This document shows positions 37,263-46,941 of a DNA stretch of 64,000 nucleotides, piece by piece. Both the position numbers and the translations under genes were made by a program. This DNA is from Sphingobacterium sp. CZ-2 (lineage in GTDB: Bacteria > Bacteroidota > Bacteroidia > Sphingobacteriales > Sphingobacteriaceae): the NCBI RefSeq assembly GCF_004526235.1, contig NZ_CP038159.1:3861977-3925976 (forward strand), in the 5' to 3' direction. The notes beneath the pieces are model-generated. The model searched no databases. It saw only the letters and a program-made list of their open reading frames with translations, and had not been told where the DNA came from. Positions within the stretch are counted from its first letter, which is position 1. Every line of letters starts with the position of its first letter.

Positions 37263-37979
37263 ATGAAAAAAATATTAACACTCCTTGTTTTATTAACTGC
37301 AGTTGTTAGTACACAAGCACAAAATTCACTTATGGAAAATAGCAGAAGAGTTTCGACTCGTGGTTATGCAGAAAAAGAAGTAACCCCGGATATCATTTAC
37401 TTATCCATCTCATTGAAAGAATATTACCAAGATGGGAACAGCAAGAAGAAGGTAAGTATCGAAACCTTGGAAAAGCAGCTTTTTGATGCGGCCATGAAAA
37501 ATGGTGTAAGGAAGGACGATTTTACCATCCAGAACATCTATAGCTATAACGCAGAGACCAAAAAGAAGAACAATGAGCTTTTGCAATCTAGACAGTACCG
37601 CATTAAGGTAACTAATTTGAACAACCTGAATACCATGATGGACGAAGTTGATCCTAAAGGTCTGCAGAGCACATCGATTTCCGGTTATGATCATTCGCAA
37701 AAAAGACAGATCGAAAAGGAATTGAAAACCTCAGCGGTCAAAGATGCCCGTACGAATGCCGAAATCTTGGCGAATGCTGATGGTGGTTCGGTAGGGAAGG
37801 CCTTAATGATCAATGATAACAGTAATGTAAACTGGAACGAGATCATGCCACAACCAAGAATGTACAGCATGGCCAAAACGGCAAATGCAGAAATGGATGC
37901 TGCAGGAGAGGGCTTGGACCTGAACATTCGTCCTATCAAATTGACCTGCAACATTGATGCAGTTTTCGAGTTAAAATAA
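37263..37979 (+). CDS. SIMPL-domain (DUF541) exported protein
   Basis: The 238-residue protein has a signal peptide (ending STQAQ) and one SIMPL/DUF541 domain (about 32-237). Features include RVSTRGYAEKEVTPDIIYLS and VKDARTNAEILANADGG. Members form oligomeric periplasmic assemblies in some species; the role here is unknown. The next gene starts 1 nt after its stop. Confidence 0.88.
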   Translation: MKKILTLLVLLTAVVSTQAQNSLMENSRRVSTRGYAEKEVTPDIIYLSISLKEYYQDGNSKKKVSIETLEKQLFDAAMKNGVRKDDFTIQNIYSYNAETKKKNNELLQSRQYRIKVTNLNNLNTMMDEVDPKGLQSTSISGYDHSQKRQIEKELKTSAVKDARTNAEILANADGGSVGKALMINDNSNVNWNEIMPQPRMYSMAKTANAEMDAAGEGLDLNIRPIKLTCNIDAVFELK

Positions 37980-37980
37980 T

Positions 37981-38460
37981 ATGGAAAATCGCTACGTAAG
38001 TAAGCAAGAAAGAATATCCCAGGATTTCCAATGGGTGGAACGGCTATCTGTTTTAATGGATAGTCGTTTCCGCATTGGAAACTTCAAGTTTGGCCTAGAC
38101 CCCATTCTTAATTTTATCCCATTTGCTGGACAGGCAGCCACATTGATCATTTCCCTGGTGCTCGTAACGGTCATGTACCGAAACGGGGCAAGTGGAAAAC
38201 TGACCATTAAAATGTTGCTCAATGTAACCTATGACGCTATTTTGGGATCCATTCCTTTGCTTGGAAACATCTTCGATTTTTTCAACAAGGCAAATGAAAA
38301 GAACATCAAACTACTTCGGGAACACTATTATGAAAACAAGCATCAAGGATCTGGTGTCGGCATTCTTTTGACCATAGGCATTATCCTATTTGCTTTCGTG
38401 TTGGTATTCCTGTTCCTGATGTATGCATTGACCTTATGGTTAATTGGATTGATTTTTTAG
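37981..38460 (+). CDS. DUF4112 membrane protein
   Basis: The 159-residue protein matches DUF4112: VERLSVLMDSRFRIGNFKFG then GLDPILNFIPFAGQ, with hydrophobic segments near 58-75 and a long C-terminal one near 125-155. It is an inner-membrane protein of unknown role, 1 nt after the SIMPL gene in the same operon. Confidence 0.85.
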   Translation: MENRYVSKQERISQDFQWVERLSVLMDSRFRIGNFKFGLDPILNFIPFAGQAATLIISLVLVTVMYRNGASGKLTIKMLLNVTYDAILGSIPLLGNIFDFFNKANEKNIKLLREHYYENKHQGSGVGILLTIGIILFAFVLVFLFLMYALTLWLIGLIF

Positions 38461-38491
38461 TTATCTGCCCAAATAGCATTAACTTTACCCC

Positions 38492-38860
38492 ATGAGCAAA
38501 ACCAGAATCTTCGCGATAACCTTAGTGCTGATCATGTTGGCGGCTGTATTCACCAACCCTTCCAAAGAAAAAATGGAGGCTGCCTTGAGCACCAAGGCAA
38601 AGGATATCTTGCAAAAGCAATTGAAATACGAAGATAAAGGTGCTGTAGAACTGGGCATGATGCTTTTCGGAGACCAGGTGATCCGCGAATTCGTCAATTC
38701 CTATACTACTACCTCCAATTATTATCTGTTTTCTTTGTCGAAGATCAACTGGAATGGAGAGAAGGTCATAGTGGGTGGAGGGGCCTTTGGCCAAGTCTGG
38801 ATAAGCCCTAAACTGGATGAAAAAGCAGATAAATTGATCGAAGTACTCAAAAACCAATAA
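38492..38860 (+). CDS. DUF4359-like exported or membrane-anchored protein
   Basis: The 122-residue protein has an N-terminal hydrophobic segment (5-20, IFAITLVLIMLAAVFT) that may be a signal anchor. A compact C-terminal domain ends VWISPKLDEKADKLIEVLKN, which recalls DUF4359. Function is unknown. Its TAA overlaps the ATG of the pseudouridine synthase gene (TAATG), so the two are translationally coupled. Confidence 0.7.
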   Translation: MSKTRIFAITLVLIMLAAVFTNPSKEKMEAALSTKAKDILQKQLKYEDKGAVELGMMLFGDQVIREFVNSYTTTSNYYLFSLSKINWNGEKVIVGGGAFGQVWISPKLDEKADKLIEVLKNQ

Positions 38861-39543
38861 TGTTAGAGATTCTTTACCGGGATGAAGAACTGATCGCGAT
38901 CAATAAACCGCATGGTCTTTTGGTTCATCGTTCATCCATTGCTGCCGACACCTCAGAATTTGCCCTACAAAAACTCCGTGACCAAATTGGACAGGCGGTT
39001 TACCCGGCCCATCGCCTCGACCGAAAAACAGGTGGGGTGCTCTTGTTTTCCCTGAACAAAGAGATGGACAGCCTTATCCAACAGGCTTTCGCCAATAACC
39101 TGGTCAAAAAGGAATACCTGGCCATATTGCGAGGCCATCCAGAAGATCAGGGAACTATTGATTATCCGCTGAAAAAAGAGAACGGGGTACTGCAGGATGC
39201 ATTGACCCATTACCAACTGCTAAGAAAAGCTGAAATCGATCTTCCTTTCGGAAAACACCCTACATCAAGATACAGTTTGGTCAAAGCGATGTCCCAGACA
39301 GGAAGAATGCACCAGCTCAGAAGGCATTTTGCCCATATTTTCCATCCCATTATCGGAGATCGGCCACACGGCTGCAACAAACAGAACAAACTTTGGAAAG
39401 AAACTTTTAACCACGATAGCATGCTCTTGCATGCGAGCCAATTGAGGTTTATCCATCCAAAAACCGGAAAAGAGATCCTTATACAGGCCGAATTGCAACC
39501 TGAATTCCAAAAAGCGCTTCAAATCCTGAATATTTCCCTATAG
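38860..39543 (+). CDS. truC: tRNA pseudouridine synthase (RluA family, TruC-like)
   Basis: The 227-residue RluA-family enzyme has the catalytic motif AHRLDRKTGG (50-59, Asp54). It also has an early LLVHRSS element. Length, start and the HRLDRKTGGVLLF block fit TruC, which makes pseudouridine 65 in tRNA. A minority possibility is a related rRNA pseudouridine synthase. The start overlaps the previous stop by 1 nt. Confidence 0.85.
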   Translation: MLEILYRDEELIAINKPHGLLVHRSSIAADTSEFALQKLRDQIGQAVYPAHRLDRKTGGVLLFSLNKEMDSLIQQAFANNLVKKEYLAILRGHPEDQGTIDYPLKKENGVLQDALTHYQLLRKAEIDLPFGKHPTSRYSLVKAMSQTGRMHQLRRHFAHIFHPIIGDRPHGCNKQNKLWKETFNHDSMLLHASQLRFIHPKTGKEILIQAELQPEFQKALQILNISL

Positions 39544-39590
39544 TATACTTAACTTTTAGTAAAACAAGGTCCTTTTGTCGTTTAAATTCC

Positions 39591-39598
39591 TATTTTTG
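39591..39598 (+). promoter_or_regulatory. -7 promoter element of gcvT
   Basis: TATTTTTG fits TAnnTTTG and lies 26 nt before the gcvT ATG, giving gcvT its own start site independent of the run upstream. Confidence 0.55.
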
Positions 39599-39624
39599 TA
39601 AGAACTAAAACTCATTGAATTATC

Positions 39625-40704
39625 ATGAAAAATACTGCGTTAACAAACGTACATATCGCTTTGGGTGCTAAGATGGTTCCTTTTGCTGGTTTTAATATGC
39701 CTGTGCAATATTCAGGTATCAACGACGAGCATGAAACCGTGCGCACGGGCGTAGGTATGTTTGATGTGAGCCACATGGGAGAATTTATCCTAAAAGGCGA
39801 AAAAGCCCTAGACCTCATCCAAAAGATCTCTTCAAACGATGCTTCCAAACTTTATGATGGAAAAGTACAGTATGGCTACATTCCGAATGAAACCGGTGGT
39901 GTTGTTGATGACTTCTTAACCTATAAAATCGACGATCAGACCTATCTATTGGTTGTCAATGCTTCCAACATCGAGAAGGATTGGAACTGGATCAGCAAAT
40001 ACAATGAATTTGGCGTAGAGATGAAAGACATCTCCGACGAAACTTCCTTATTCGCCGTTCAAGGACCAAAAGCTGCTGATGCACTTCAAGGTTTAACAGA
40101 TATCGAATTGGCACCAATGGAGTATTACTCCTTCCAAAAAGGGGTATTTGCAGGTGTAGAGAACGTATTGGTATCTGCTACAGGTTACACTGGTGCAGGT
40201 GGTTTCGAGATCTATGTGGACAATAAACATGCAGAACAAGTATGGAATGCGATCATGGAAGCTGGTAAGCCTTATGGCATTAAACCTATCGGTTTAGGTG
40301 CTCGTGATACCCTACGTTTAGAGATGGGTTTCTGTTTATATGGAAATGATATCGACGATAACACCTCTCCATTAGCTGCAGGTTTGGGATGGGTTACTAA
40401 ATTCACCAAGGATTTTGTAAACTCGGAAAACCTGAAAGCAGAAAAGGAAAAAGGAGTATCCCAAAAATTGGTAGGATTTGAAATGATCGATAGAGGTATT
40501 CCTCGTCACGATTATGAGATTGTAGATGCAGAAGGTAATAAAATTGGTCGTGTTACATCTGGAACACAATCACCTTCCCTTAAAAAATCTGTTGGCTTAG
40601 GCTATGTGGATACAGCATTTACAAAAGAAGGAACCGAAATCTTTATTTCGATCCGTAATCAACCGATCAAAGCGGTGGTTAAAAAACCTCCTTTCGTAAA
40701 ATAG
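39625..40704 (+). CDS. gcvT: Aminomethyltransferase, glycine cleavage T protein
   Basis: The 359-residue protein moves the methylene group from the lipoylated H protein to tetrahydrofolate, releasing ammonia. Key segments are [13 protein letters not shown] (near 18-30), [12 protein letters not shown] and [16 protein letters not shown]. Its length is standard. gcvP lies elsewhere in the window on the other strand, so the cleavage system genes are scattered. A strong terminator follows the stop. Confidence 0.97.
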   Translation: MKNTALTNVHIALGAKMVPFAGFNMPVQYSGINDEHETVRTGVGMFDVSHMGEFILKGEKALDLIQKISSNDASKLYDGKVQYGYIPNETGGVVDDFLTYKIDDQTYLLVVNASNIEKDWNWISKYNEFGVEMKDISDETSLFAVQGPKAADALQGLTDIELAPMEYYSFQKGVFAGVENVLVSATGYTGAGGFEIYVDNKHAEQVWNAIMEAGKPYGIKPIGLGARDTLRLEMGFCLYGNDIDDNTSPLAAGLGWVTKFTKDFVNSENLKAEKEKGVSQKLVGFEMIDRGIPRHDYEIVDAEGNKIGRVTSGTQSPSLKKSVGLGYVDTAFTKEGTEIFISIRNQPIKAVVKKPPFVK

Positions 40705-40719
40705 AATAAATTATAATTG

Positions 40720-40748
40720 AAAAGGGGCTATTTTCTAGCCCCTTTTTT
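40720..40748 (+). terminator. Terminator of gcvT
   Basis: An 11-bp perfect stem (40720-40730 with 40736-40746) has a 5-nt loop and a T run. It overlaps the last codons of the convergent small membrane gene. Confidence 0.85.
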
Positions 40749-40976
40749 ATGCTTTACACTTTGCTGTTGTTGTTGGAATCTTTCATTCTGCTTCGTTTTT
40801 ACCTCTCGCTTCACCTGCTTCAATAAAACTACTTTTAAATAGATCAGAACAACCATTAAGGCGATGGAAATCCCCAAGATCAACATATTCCCGCTGTTAA
40901 AAGCCGCCCAGCCACTAAGTACCAAGAATACGATGAATAAATTCAGTACAATGTTTAATATAAATTTCTTTGTCAT
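40728..40976 (-). CDS. Small membrane protein with basic C-terminus
   Basis: The 82-residue protein has two hydrophobic segments (about 5-22 and 30-50) and a basic, glutamine-rich tail. No family is recognised. Its ATG overlaps the stop of the upstream gene (ATGA), so the two are coupled. The gcvT terminator lies inside its 3' end. Confidence 0.65.
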   Translation of the reverse strand: MTKKFILNIVLNLFIVFLVLSGWAAFNSGNMLILGISIALMVVLIYLKVVLLKQVKREVKTKQNERFQQQQQSVKHKKGARK

Positions 40977-41278
40977 TTCTTTTTTATGATTTTAATGCCG
41001 GTAACCCGTTCCCTCAAAAGGTAAAAATAAACGATTCCAGCGACAATATTGAATACGATGATAAATAGGGCTAATAAAAGTCTTTCTGAATTCGATATGC
41101 GCCCTGATTTCATAATCTCCATGAGCACCAGCACTACCCATACCAAAGACAACAACATGGAAATGCTGAACATAATTGGGGCCATGCCTACCTTAAAAAG
41201 TAGCAATAGAAAAGATAAAGCATAAAAAACCAGACTAAACATAAATGCCTGCTTAGTCTGGTGAAACATCTTGTTCAT
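40973..41278 (-). CDS. Small membrane protein
   Basis: The 101-residue protein has three hydrophobic segments, near 12-30, 35-55 and 65-85. It is coupled by a 4-nt ATGA overlap to a second small membrane gene. I do not recognise the family; both may form one complex. Confidence 0.65.
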   Translation of the reverse strand: MNKMFHQTKQAFMFSLVFYALSFLLLLFKVGMAPIMFSISMLLSLVWVVLVLMEIMKSGRISNSERLLLALFIIVFNIVAGIVYFYLLRERVTGIKIIKKK

Positions 41279-41308
41279 ACTAACAAAGGTAAGGATAATA
41301 ACGCTTAC

Positions 41309-42733
41309 CTACGGGAAGATGCCTAATTCTTTATAGGATTCGCCCACTTTATTGATCGCACAGATAAAGGCAGCAGTCCGTAGATCATCCACTCCTTCTG
41401 TGTTTTTCAAGATCTGATGGATCTCCTGGTACGATCCGATCATGGTGTCTTCCAATCCTGAATACACCAAGTCAACCTCATCAGGGCCTCTTAGAATAAT
41501 CTTTCTTTCCAATTTAGATACCTTTTGGTTCGTCATGGATTCAATGATGTTCAGGATCTCAGCATACATATTTTCGCTGAAGCGTTTCTCCAAACGTCCG
41601 TAACGCACATGGCTCAGGTTTTTCAACCACTCAAAATAGGAAACCGTTACACCACCAGCATTCAGATAGATATCTGGAATTACCATGATTCCTTTTTTCA
41701 AGAAGATTTCGTCCGCATCAGGTGTCAATGGACCATTTGCCGCCTCACCAACGATCTTCGCTTGGATCTTATCCGCATTTCCTTTATGAATAACAGACTC
41801 CAAAGCCGCAGGGATCAAGATATCACATGGATATTCCAATCCTTTAGCCGACTCCTCAATATTGGTTGCTCCTGGGAAGTTTAAAATAGACCCTGTCTGC
41901 TTACGATGCGCCACAACAGCCTCCAAATCCAATCCATCTTCTGAATAGATTGCTCCTTCATATTCGATCAAACCGACAAGCTTAGAACCCGCTTCCTGGA
42001 AAAATTTAGCCGCATAATAACCTACGTTGCCTAACCCTTGAACGATTACCCTTTTGTCTTCCACACCTACCGTCAAACCTAAGGCATCCATGTCCTCCTG
42101 CACCTTACATGCTTCGCGAACACCGAAGAAAACCCCTAAACCCGTTGCTTCCGTACGACCACGAACACCACCTTGGGAAATAGGTTTGCCCGTCACACAG
42201 GCCTGAGCATTGATTTCATTTGGATTTAAAGTAGTGTAAGTATCCACGATCCAGCTCATTTCACGCGCACCAGTACCGTAATCCGGAGCAGGAACATCTG
42301 TACCCGGACCAATGAAATTCTTTTTCACTAATTCTGTCGTATAACGACGTGTGATCTTTTCTAGCTCATATTCGCTATACTTCTTGGCATCAATCTTAAT
42401 ACCTCCCTTGGCACCTCCAAAAGGCACATTCACAATGGCACATTTGTAGGTCATTAAGGAGGCTAAAGCCATTACTTCATCCTGATCTACTTCCATACTG
42501 AAACGGATACCACCTTTACACGGCAGCTTGTGATGGGAATGCTGTACACGATAGGCTTCAATCACTTCGATGCCATCTCCGATCTTCACCGGAAACTTTA
42601 CCCTTAAAATTGAATTACATGCTTTGATCTGATCTAGGATTCCTGGAGAGAATTTGGTGAATTTTGCAGCCTTGTCAAAATTACGTGCTACTCCTTGGAA
42701 GAAACTCTGTGTTATATTGGCTTCTTTAGACAT
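41309..42733 (-). CDS. gdhA: Glutamate dehydrogenase (Glu/Leu/Phe/Val family)
   Basis: The 474-residue protein shows HKLPCKGGIRFSMEVD, with substrate-binding Lys73, and PFGGAKGGIK with catalytic Lys109. The Rossmann NAD(P) segment (VIVQGLGNVGYYAAK) follows. It interconverts glutamate and 2-oxoglutarate plus ammonia. The cofactor cannot be fixed from sequence. It is longer than the ~450 residues of many bacterial forms but fits Bacteroidota homologues. It runs toward the two small membrane genes. Confidence 0.93.
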   Translation of the reverse strand: MSKEANITQSFFQGVARNFDKAAKFTKFSPGILDQIKACNSILRVKFPVKIGDGIEVIEAYRVQHSHHKLPCKGGIRFSMEVDQDEVMALASLMTYKCAIVNVPFGGAKGGIKIDAKKYSEYELEKITRRYTTELVKKNFIGPGTDVPAPDYGTGAREMSWIVDTYTTLNPNEINAQACVTGKPISQGGVRGRTEATGLGVFFGVREACKVQEDMDALGLTVGVEDKRVIVQGLGNVGYYAAKFFQEAGSKLVGLIEYEGAIYSEDGLDLEAVVAHRKQTGSILNFPGATNIEESAKGLEYPCDILIPAALESVIHKGNADKIQAKIVGEAANGPLTPDADEIFLKKGIMVIPDIYLNAGGVTVSYFEWLKNLSHVRYGRLEKRFSENMYAEILNIIESMTNQKVSKLERKIILRGPDEVDLVYSGLEDTMIGSYQEIHQILKNTEGVDDLRTAAFICAINKVGESYKELGIFP

Positions 42734-42881
42734 AAATAATGTATTTGTTTACATTTTGGTATAATATTATAAAGTTAGTTCTTTTAAAATTTTTATAACA
42801 ACAAAGCCTCAGAAAACATCATTTTTAATCTTTTTTTAATAAAGCCTAAATTATTTTAACAGAACTTCAATGAAAATCTAT

Positions 42882-42915
42882 AAAAACAAAAATGCCCAAG
42901 TATACTTGGGCATTT
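42882..42915 (-). terminator. Terminator of the rhodanese gene
   Basis: A perfect palindrome at 42890-42915 (11-bp arms AAATGCCCAAG and a 4-nt loop) is followed on the minus strand by TTTGTTTTT. It lies 18 nt past the rhodanese stop. Confidence 0.85.
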
Positions 42916-42932
42916 CCTTTGAATATTATTTC

Positions 42933-43247
42933 TTAATAAACATCCATTTCTGGGTCAAAGGCTTCCTTCCAAGCCAAAATTCCGCCTGAAAGATTGGAAA
43001 GGTTGGTATAACCTTCTTGCTCCAGAAGCATAACTGCCTGTGCACTACGCTTTCCAGAACGGCATTGAATAACAACAGGAATATCCTTAGAAATCTTGTC
43101 CTTTTCAATCACCACGCCCGATAATGGGATATTTACACCGTTTAAGTTCGATACTTCATATTCAAATGGCTCACGTACGTCGATTAATTGGAATTCAACG
43201 TTGTGATCCATCATATCCTTTAATTCTTGAACACTTATTTCTTTCAT
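42933..43247 (-). CDS. Single-domain rhodanese
   Basis: The 104-residue protein is one rhodanese domain. The active-site loop is CRSGKR with Cys62, preceded by LIDVREPFEYE. It is probably a cytoplasmic sulfurtransferase that hands sulfur to an acceptor not identified here. Its gene has its own -7 element and terminator, so it is a single-gene unit. Confidence 0.92.
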   Translation of the reverse strand: MKEISVQELKDMMDHNVEFQLIDVREPFEYEVSNLNGVNIPLSGVVIEKDKISKDIPVVIQCRSGKRSAQAVMLLEQEGYTNLSNLSGGILAWKEAFDPEMDVY

Positions 43248-43261
43248 GATCTGCTTTTTAT

Positions 43262-43269
43262 CAAATATA
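43262..43269 (-). promoter_or_regulatory. -7 promoter element of the rhodanese gene
   Basis: TATATTTG on the minus strand lies 14 nt before the ATG at 43245-43247 and fits TAnnTTTG. Confidence 0.55.
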
Positions 43270-43371
43270 ATTAATTTTACAGCTACATTTACAGCAAATG
43301 TCTGTCCAAATTTTTAAATTCAAACCTACAATTTAAATTATGACATTATTGTTCACTTTATTACCATAAAC

Positions 43372-44679
43372 ATGAAACAGTTATTACTTTCCTTGTTAGG
43401 AGTAGGATTGGCCTGCCAGCTATCCTTTGCCCAAACCACTGAAATCAGCAGCAAAGAAAATATTACCAGAATATTGAATACCCTGGCCTCCGACGATATG
43501 CGAGGAAGATCATCCCTTTCCGTTCCGGATATCGAGAAAGCAGCCGATTTTATTGCTTCGGAATTCAAAAGTATTGGCCTTAAACCTTATGCAGAAGCGA
43601 ATTACAGACAATCTTTTAAGGTCCTTCGAAAAAAACAAGGGGAAGAGTCGGTTGAATTTGATGGGAAAGCTCTTAAACCAGAGGAATTCCTGATCATTGG
43701 AAATTATCCTTCACAAATCCATCAAGATAATGTGGATGTCAAACAACTGAGAATATCAGCTGAGGAGGATTTCTCCAAAAGATTCCGGGAGATTGTACAA
43801 AAGGATACCAACCAAGCTATTGTCTTGGTCGATAAGGCGCATGCTGCTTTCTTGGCCAGATTCAAACGGATGATGGGCAGAGAAAACATCTATTTCAAGG
43901 AACAGGCTCCGAAAACCACAAAAGGAAAGATCTTTATCATTGCGGATGAACTTCCAGCAAACCGTAAAATATCTCAAAAAACTAATGAATCCGAACATCC
44001 CATGTTCAATGTGGCCGGTATTATCCCAGGAAAATCAAAACCAGATGAATATGTAGTGATTTCTGCACATTACGATCATATTGGCATCCTGCCAGCAGTT
44101 AACCAGGATTCTATTGCTAATGGGGCAGATGATGATGCTTCCGGCACAACAGCTATGATCGAGTTGGCGAGATATTACAAAAAGCTGGACAACAACGAAA
44201 GAACATTGATTTTTGTGGCCTTTACAGGAGAGGAGATCGGTATGTTTGGTTCAAAATATTTCTCCAATAACATCAATCCGGAGCAGGTCGTTGCGATGAT
44301 CAATATCGAAATGATCGGAAAGGATTCGAAGTTTGGGCCGAACAGCCTTTACATCACCGGATATGATGCCTCCAACTTAGGCAAACTGATGCAGGAAAAC
44401 CTTAAGGGTTCCGCTTTTACGTTCCATCCGGATCCTTACAAAACACAGAACCTATTCTATCGCAGCGATAATGCAGTTCTGGCCGCATTGGGCGTACCTG
44501 CGCATACTTTCTCTACATCCCAGATCGATAAGGACATCTATTACCATACCGTGGATGATGAAGTAGAAACCTTGGATATCCAGAATATCAAATCGAGTAT
44601 TGAAGCTATTGCAGCAGGATTGGGAGGGATCATCAAAGGCGAACAGACACCTTCTCGTGTAGAAAAATTAAGAGATTAA
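43372..44679 (+). CDS. Secreted M28-family metallopeptidase
   Basis: The 435-residue protein has a signal peptide (ending LSFAQ). The catalytic domain carries zinc-ligand segments SAHYDHIG (His233), GADDDASGT (Asp254) and FTGEEIG with Glu287/Glu288. The region before it (about 80-200) resembles the PA-like insert of this group. It is probably an exported aminopeptidase. It ends 4 nt before the convergent GNAT gene. Confidence 0.93.
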   Translation: MKQLLLSLLGVGLACQLSFAQTTEISSKENITRILNTLASDDMRGRSSLSVPDIEKAADFIASEFKSIGLKPYAEANYRQSFKVLRKKQGEESVEFDGKALKPEEFLIIGNYPSQIHQDNVDVKQLRISAEEDFSKRFREIVQKDTNQAIVLVDKAHAAFLARFKRMMGRENIYFKEQAPKTTKGKIFIIADELPANRKISQKTNESEHPMFNVAGIIPGKSKPDEYVVISAHYDHIGILPAVNQDSIANGADDDASGTTAMIELARYYKKLDNNERTLIFVAFTGEEIGMFGSKYFSNNINPEQVVAMINIEMIGKDSKFGPNSLYITGYDASNLGKLMQENLKGSAFTFHPDPYKTQNLFYRSDNAVLAALGVPAHTFSTSQIDKDIYYHTVDDEVETLDIQNIKSSIEAIAAGLGGIIKGEQTPSRVEKLRD

Positions 44680-44683
44680 TACA

Positions 44684-45172
44684 TTAGGGTTGAAGCGGCT
44701 TGCGCATCACATAATCGTTCAGAACATATTGGTAGTAGGGGATATCCACAGACTCTACTACCTCAAAATCCTGTTTTAGGTAGAAGCCATAAGCCGGATT
44801 ATTTCTATTGACATTCAGTTCGAGCGCAGTAATTCCAGCTTTCAGAGCCTGTTCGGCGGCAAAATCAATAAACACCTTACCATATCCCTTTCCCTGCGTA
44901 TTGGGCAAAAGATAAAGTTTCCCGATTCGTAAACATTCCTTTTGCGGTTCCAAGGACATGAAACCCACCGGAAAGCCTCTTTCTAATAAGATATAAAAGG
45001 AAACATCAGCTTCCATCGCCGCAATAAGTGCTTCCTCCGTATAGGATTTCTCCAACATAAAATCAATCTGATCTAGGCTGATCACATCCTTATAGGTCGG
45101 ATACCAGATGGCATGGGCCAATTCGTGGATGATCCGGGCATCATTTACGGTCGCTGGAATAATCTTAATCAT
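44684..45172 (-). CDS. GNAT-family N-acetyltransferase
   Basis: The 162-residue protein has the GNAT acetyl-CoA loop in NTQGKGYGKVF (about 94-104), with the preceding strand LRIGKLYLLP. The substrate cannot be told from sequence. Its start overlaps the stop of the upstream gene by 4 nt, so both are probably co-transcribed. Confidence 0.9.
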   Translation of the reverse strand: MIKIIPATVNDARIIHELAHAIWYPTYKDVISLDQIDFMLEKSYTEEALIAAMEADVSFYILLERGFPVGFMSLEPQKECLRIGKLYLLPNTQGKGYGKVFIDFAAEQALKAGITALELNVNRNNPAYGFYLKQDFEVVESVDIPYYQYVLNDYVMRKPLQP

Positions 45173-45735
45173 AATTCTTCTCCTAACATGATGTAATCCG
45201 ACAAAGGGGCAATCTTTACAAAACCATCCGATTCAACCTCGAATAGGCTTTCAGTAATCCATCGCACGTTCGAAATACGAAGAGACTCCGAATCAGGGAT
45301 CCATAATTGATAGCCTTCCGGCAACCATTTATCATACTGTTTGATGAAGATCAACTTATACGATCCATTAAAAACATTGACTGTGAAATCAGGCAGATAG
45401 GGCAGAAGGTCCTTGCAACCTATCTGATCCATAATCAGGTTCACGGCATAATTCTTCCGCTCTTTCAAATATTGGAAAAGCACCGCCAAATAATCCTCCC
45501 AATAAGGAATAACCACTAGATTTTCCTCCAATTCCTCCCGAATCAACTCCTCCGAATTCAAAAGCACATCGATCTTGATCCCTCTGGATTTAAGCGTTTC
45601 GTAATGGAAAGATAAAGTAATAATGGTTGGGCTCCACTCCAACAATTGATTGACATATTCATCCGCCAAAAGATGTGGATCTCCAATAAATAAAGCAGGC
45701 TCTTGGTTTTCTCGAACGATGTGGTGGGAAGACAT
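45169..45735 (-). CDS. Thiamine-pyrophosphokinase-like protein, probably without the catalytic site
   Basis: The 188-residue protein opens MSSHHIVRENQEPALFI, then shows a fold resembling thiamine pyrophosphokinase (SFHYETLKSRGIKIDVLLN). In true TPKs the segment after VDVLL reads GDFD-like and carries metal-binding aspartates. Here it reads NSEELI, so the catalytic acidic cluster appears lost. The assignment rests on recalled similarity, and the role is unknown. It is 4-nt coupled to the GNAT gene and starts 3 nt after the M20 amidohydrolase stop. Confidence 0.55.
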   Translation of the reverse strand: MSSHHIVRENQEPALFIGDPHLLADEYVNQLLEWSPTIITLSFHYETLKSRGIKIDVLLNSEELIREELEENLVVIPYWEDYLAVLFQYLKERKNYAVNLIMDQIGCKDLLPYLPDFTVNVFNGSYKLIFIKQYDKWLPEGYQLWIPDSESLRISNVRWITESLFEVESDGFVKIAPLSDYIMLGEEL

Positions 45736-45738
45736 GGC

Positions 45739-46929
45739 CTAATCCGCTAAATAGGAAACAGCAATATAAGACATTAAACCAATACTGGTTTTCAATGCTT
45801 CTTCATCGATATCAAATGTCGGGGTATGCACCGCTGAATTGATTCCTTTTTCTACATTTCCAGTACCCAATCGATAGAAGCAGGCATTGGTTTCCTGAGA
45901 ATAATAGGCAAAATCCTCCGCTGCAGGCCATAGATCCAGTTCCAACACGTTATCTGCTCCTAAATATTCAACGGCATAAGAACGTGCCTTTTCCGTAATA
46001 ACCGGTTCATTGATCAAGAAAGGATAGCCCTTACGTACCTCAAAATCACAACTTGCACCCATACTTTCTGCAATACCTACCGCCATCTTCAGCATCTTCT
46101 CATGCGCATCTGCACGCCAAGCCTCATCAAACGTACGAAACGTTCCTTCCAAGTAAACCTCATCTGGAATAACGTTCGTAGCGCCATTACCCACGATCTT
46201 ACCCCAGGATAAAACCGAAGGCGTACGTGGATCGGCATTGCGGCTAACAATCTGCTGCATAGCCGTGATGATTTGTGCGGTTATCGCAATTGGATCGATA
46301 TTTTGATGGGGTTGAGCGCCATGACCACCTTTTCCGCGAACCGTCATGAACAACTCATCGCAGGAGGCCATATATTTACCGGATCGAAAGCCAACTTTAC
46401 CTGCCTCGATGAAAGGCATCACATGCTGACCAACAATACCTTGAGGGCTTGGGTTCTGCAATACCCCTTCTTTGATCATCAGGGAAGCTCCTCCCGGCAA
46501 ACGTTCTTCTCCAGGTTGGAAAATCAGTTTGACCGTTCCTCCAAAGTCACCTCTTAAACTTGATAAAATCTTCGCAACACCCAATAGGGAAGAAGTGTGC
46601 ACATCATGCCCACAGGCATGCATTACGCCAATGTTCTGTGAACCATAGCTGCGTCCTTCTACCTCGGTGATCGGTAGAGCGTCCATGTCCGCACGCAAGG
46701 CCAATACCTTGTCAGACGGTAAATCACCTTTTATCAAGGCCACCACTCCCGTGTTTGCCATGGATTCATAAGGGATCTGCAAATCATCCAAAACCCTTTT
46801 TACAAAGGCAGATGTTTGGTATTCCTCAAAAGAAAGTTCTGGATTTTGGTGTAGAAACCTACGGTTATTGACCGTATCTTGAAAATAGGATTGCGCTAGC
46901 TCTTGAATCCTGGATTTGATTGATGACAT
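45739..46929 (-). CDS. M20-family amidohydrolase
   Basis: The 396-residue protein has the metal-binding block MHACGHDVHTSSLLG (Cys106, His108) and PGEERLPGGASLMIKEG. Conserved acidic residues follow. It is a member of the amidohydrolase branch that includes hippurate hydrolase, N-acyl-L-amino-acid and N-acetyl-diaminopimelate deacetylases. The substrate is not readable. It lies 12 nt after a SPOR-domain gene on the same strand. Confidence 0.92.
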   Translation of the reverse strand: MSSIKSRIQELAQSYFQDTVNNRRFLHQNPELSFEEYQTSAFVKRVLDDLQIPYESMANTGVVALIKGDLPSDKVLALRADMDALPITEVEGRSYGSQNIGVMHACGHDVHTSSLLGVAKILSSLRGDFGGTVKLIFQPGEERLPGGASLMIKEGVLQNPSPQGIVGQHVMPFIEAGKVGFRSGKYMASCDELFMTVRGKGGHGAQPHQNIDPIAITAQIITAMQQIVSRNADPRTPSVLSWGKIVGNGATNVIPDEVYLEGTFRTFDEAWRADAHEKMLKMAVGIAESMGASCDFEVRKGYPFLINEPVITEKARSYAVEYLGADNVLELDLWPAAEDFAYYSQETNACFYRLGTGNVEKGINSAVHTPTFDIDEEALKTSIGLMSYIAVSYLAD

Positions 46930-46941
46930 GATTTTCCTCCA

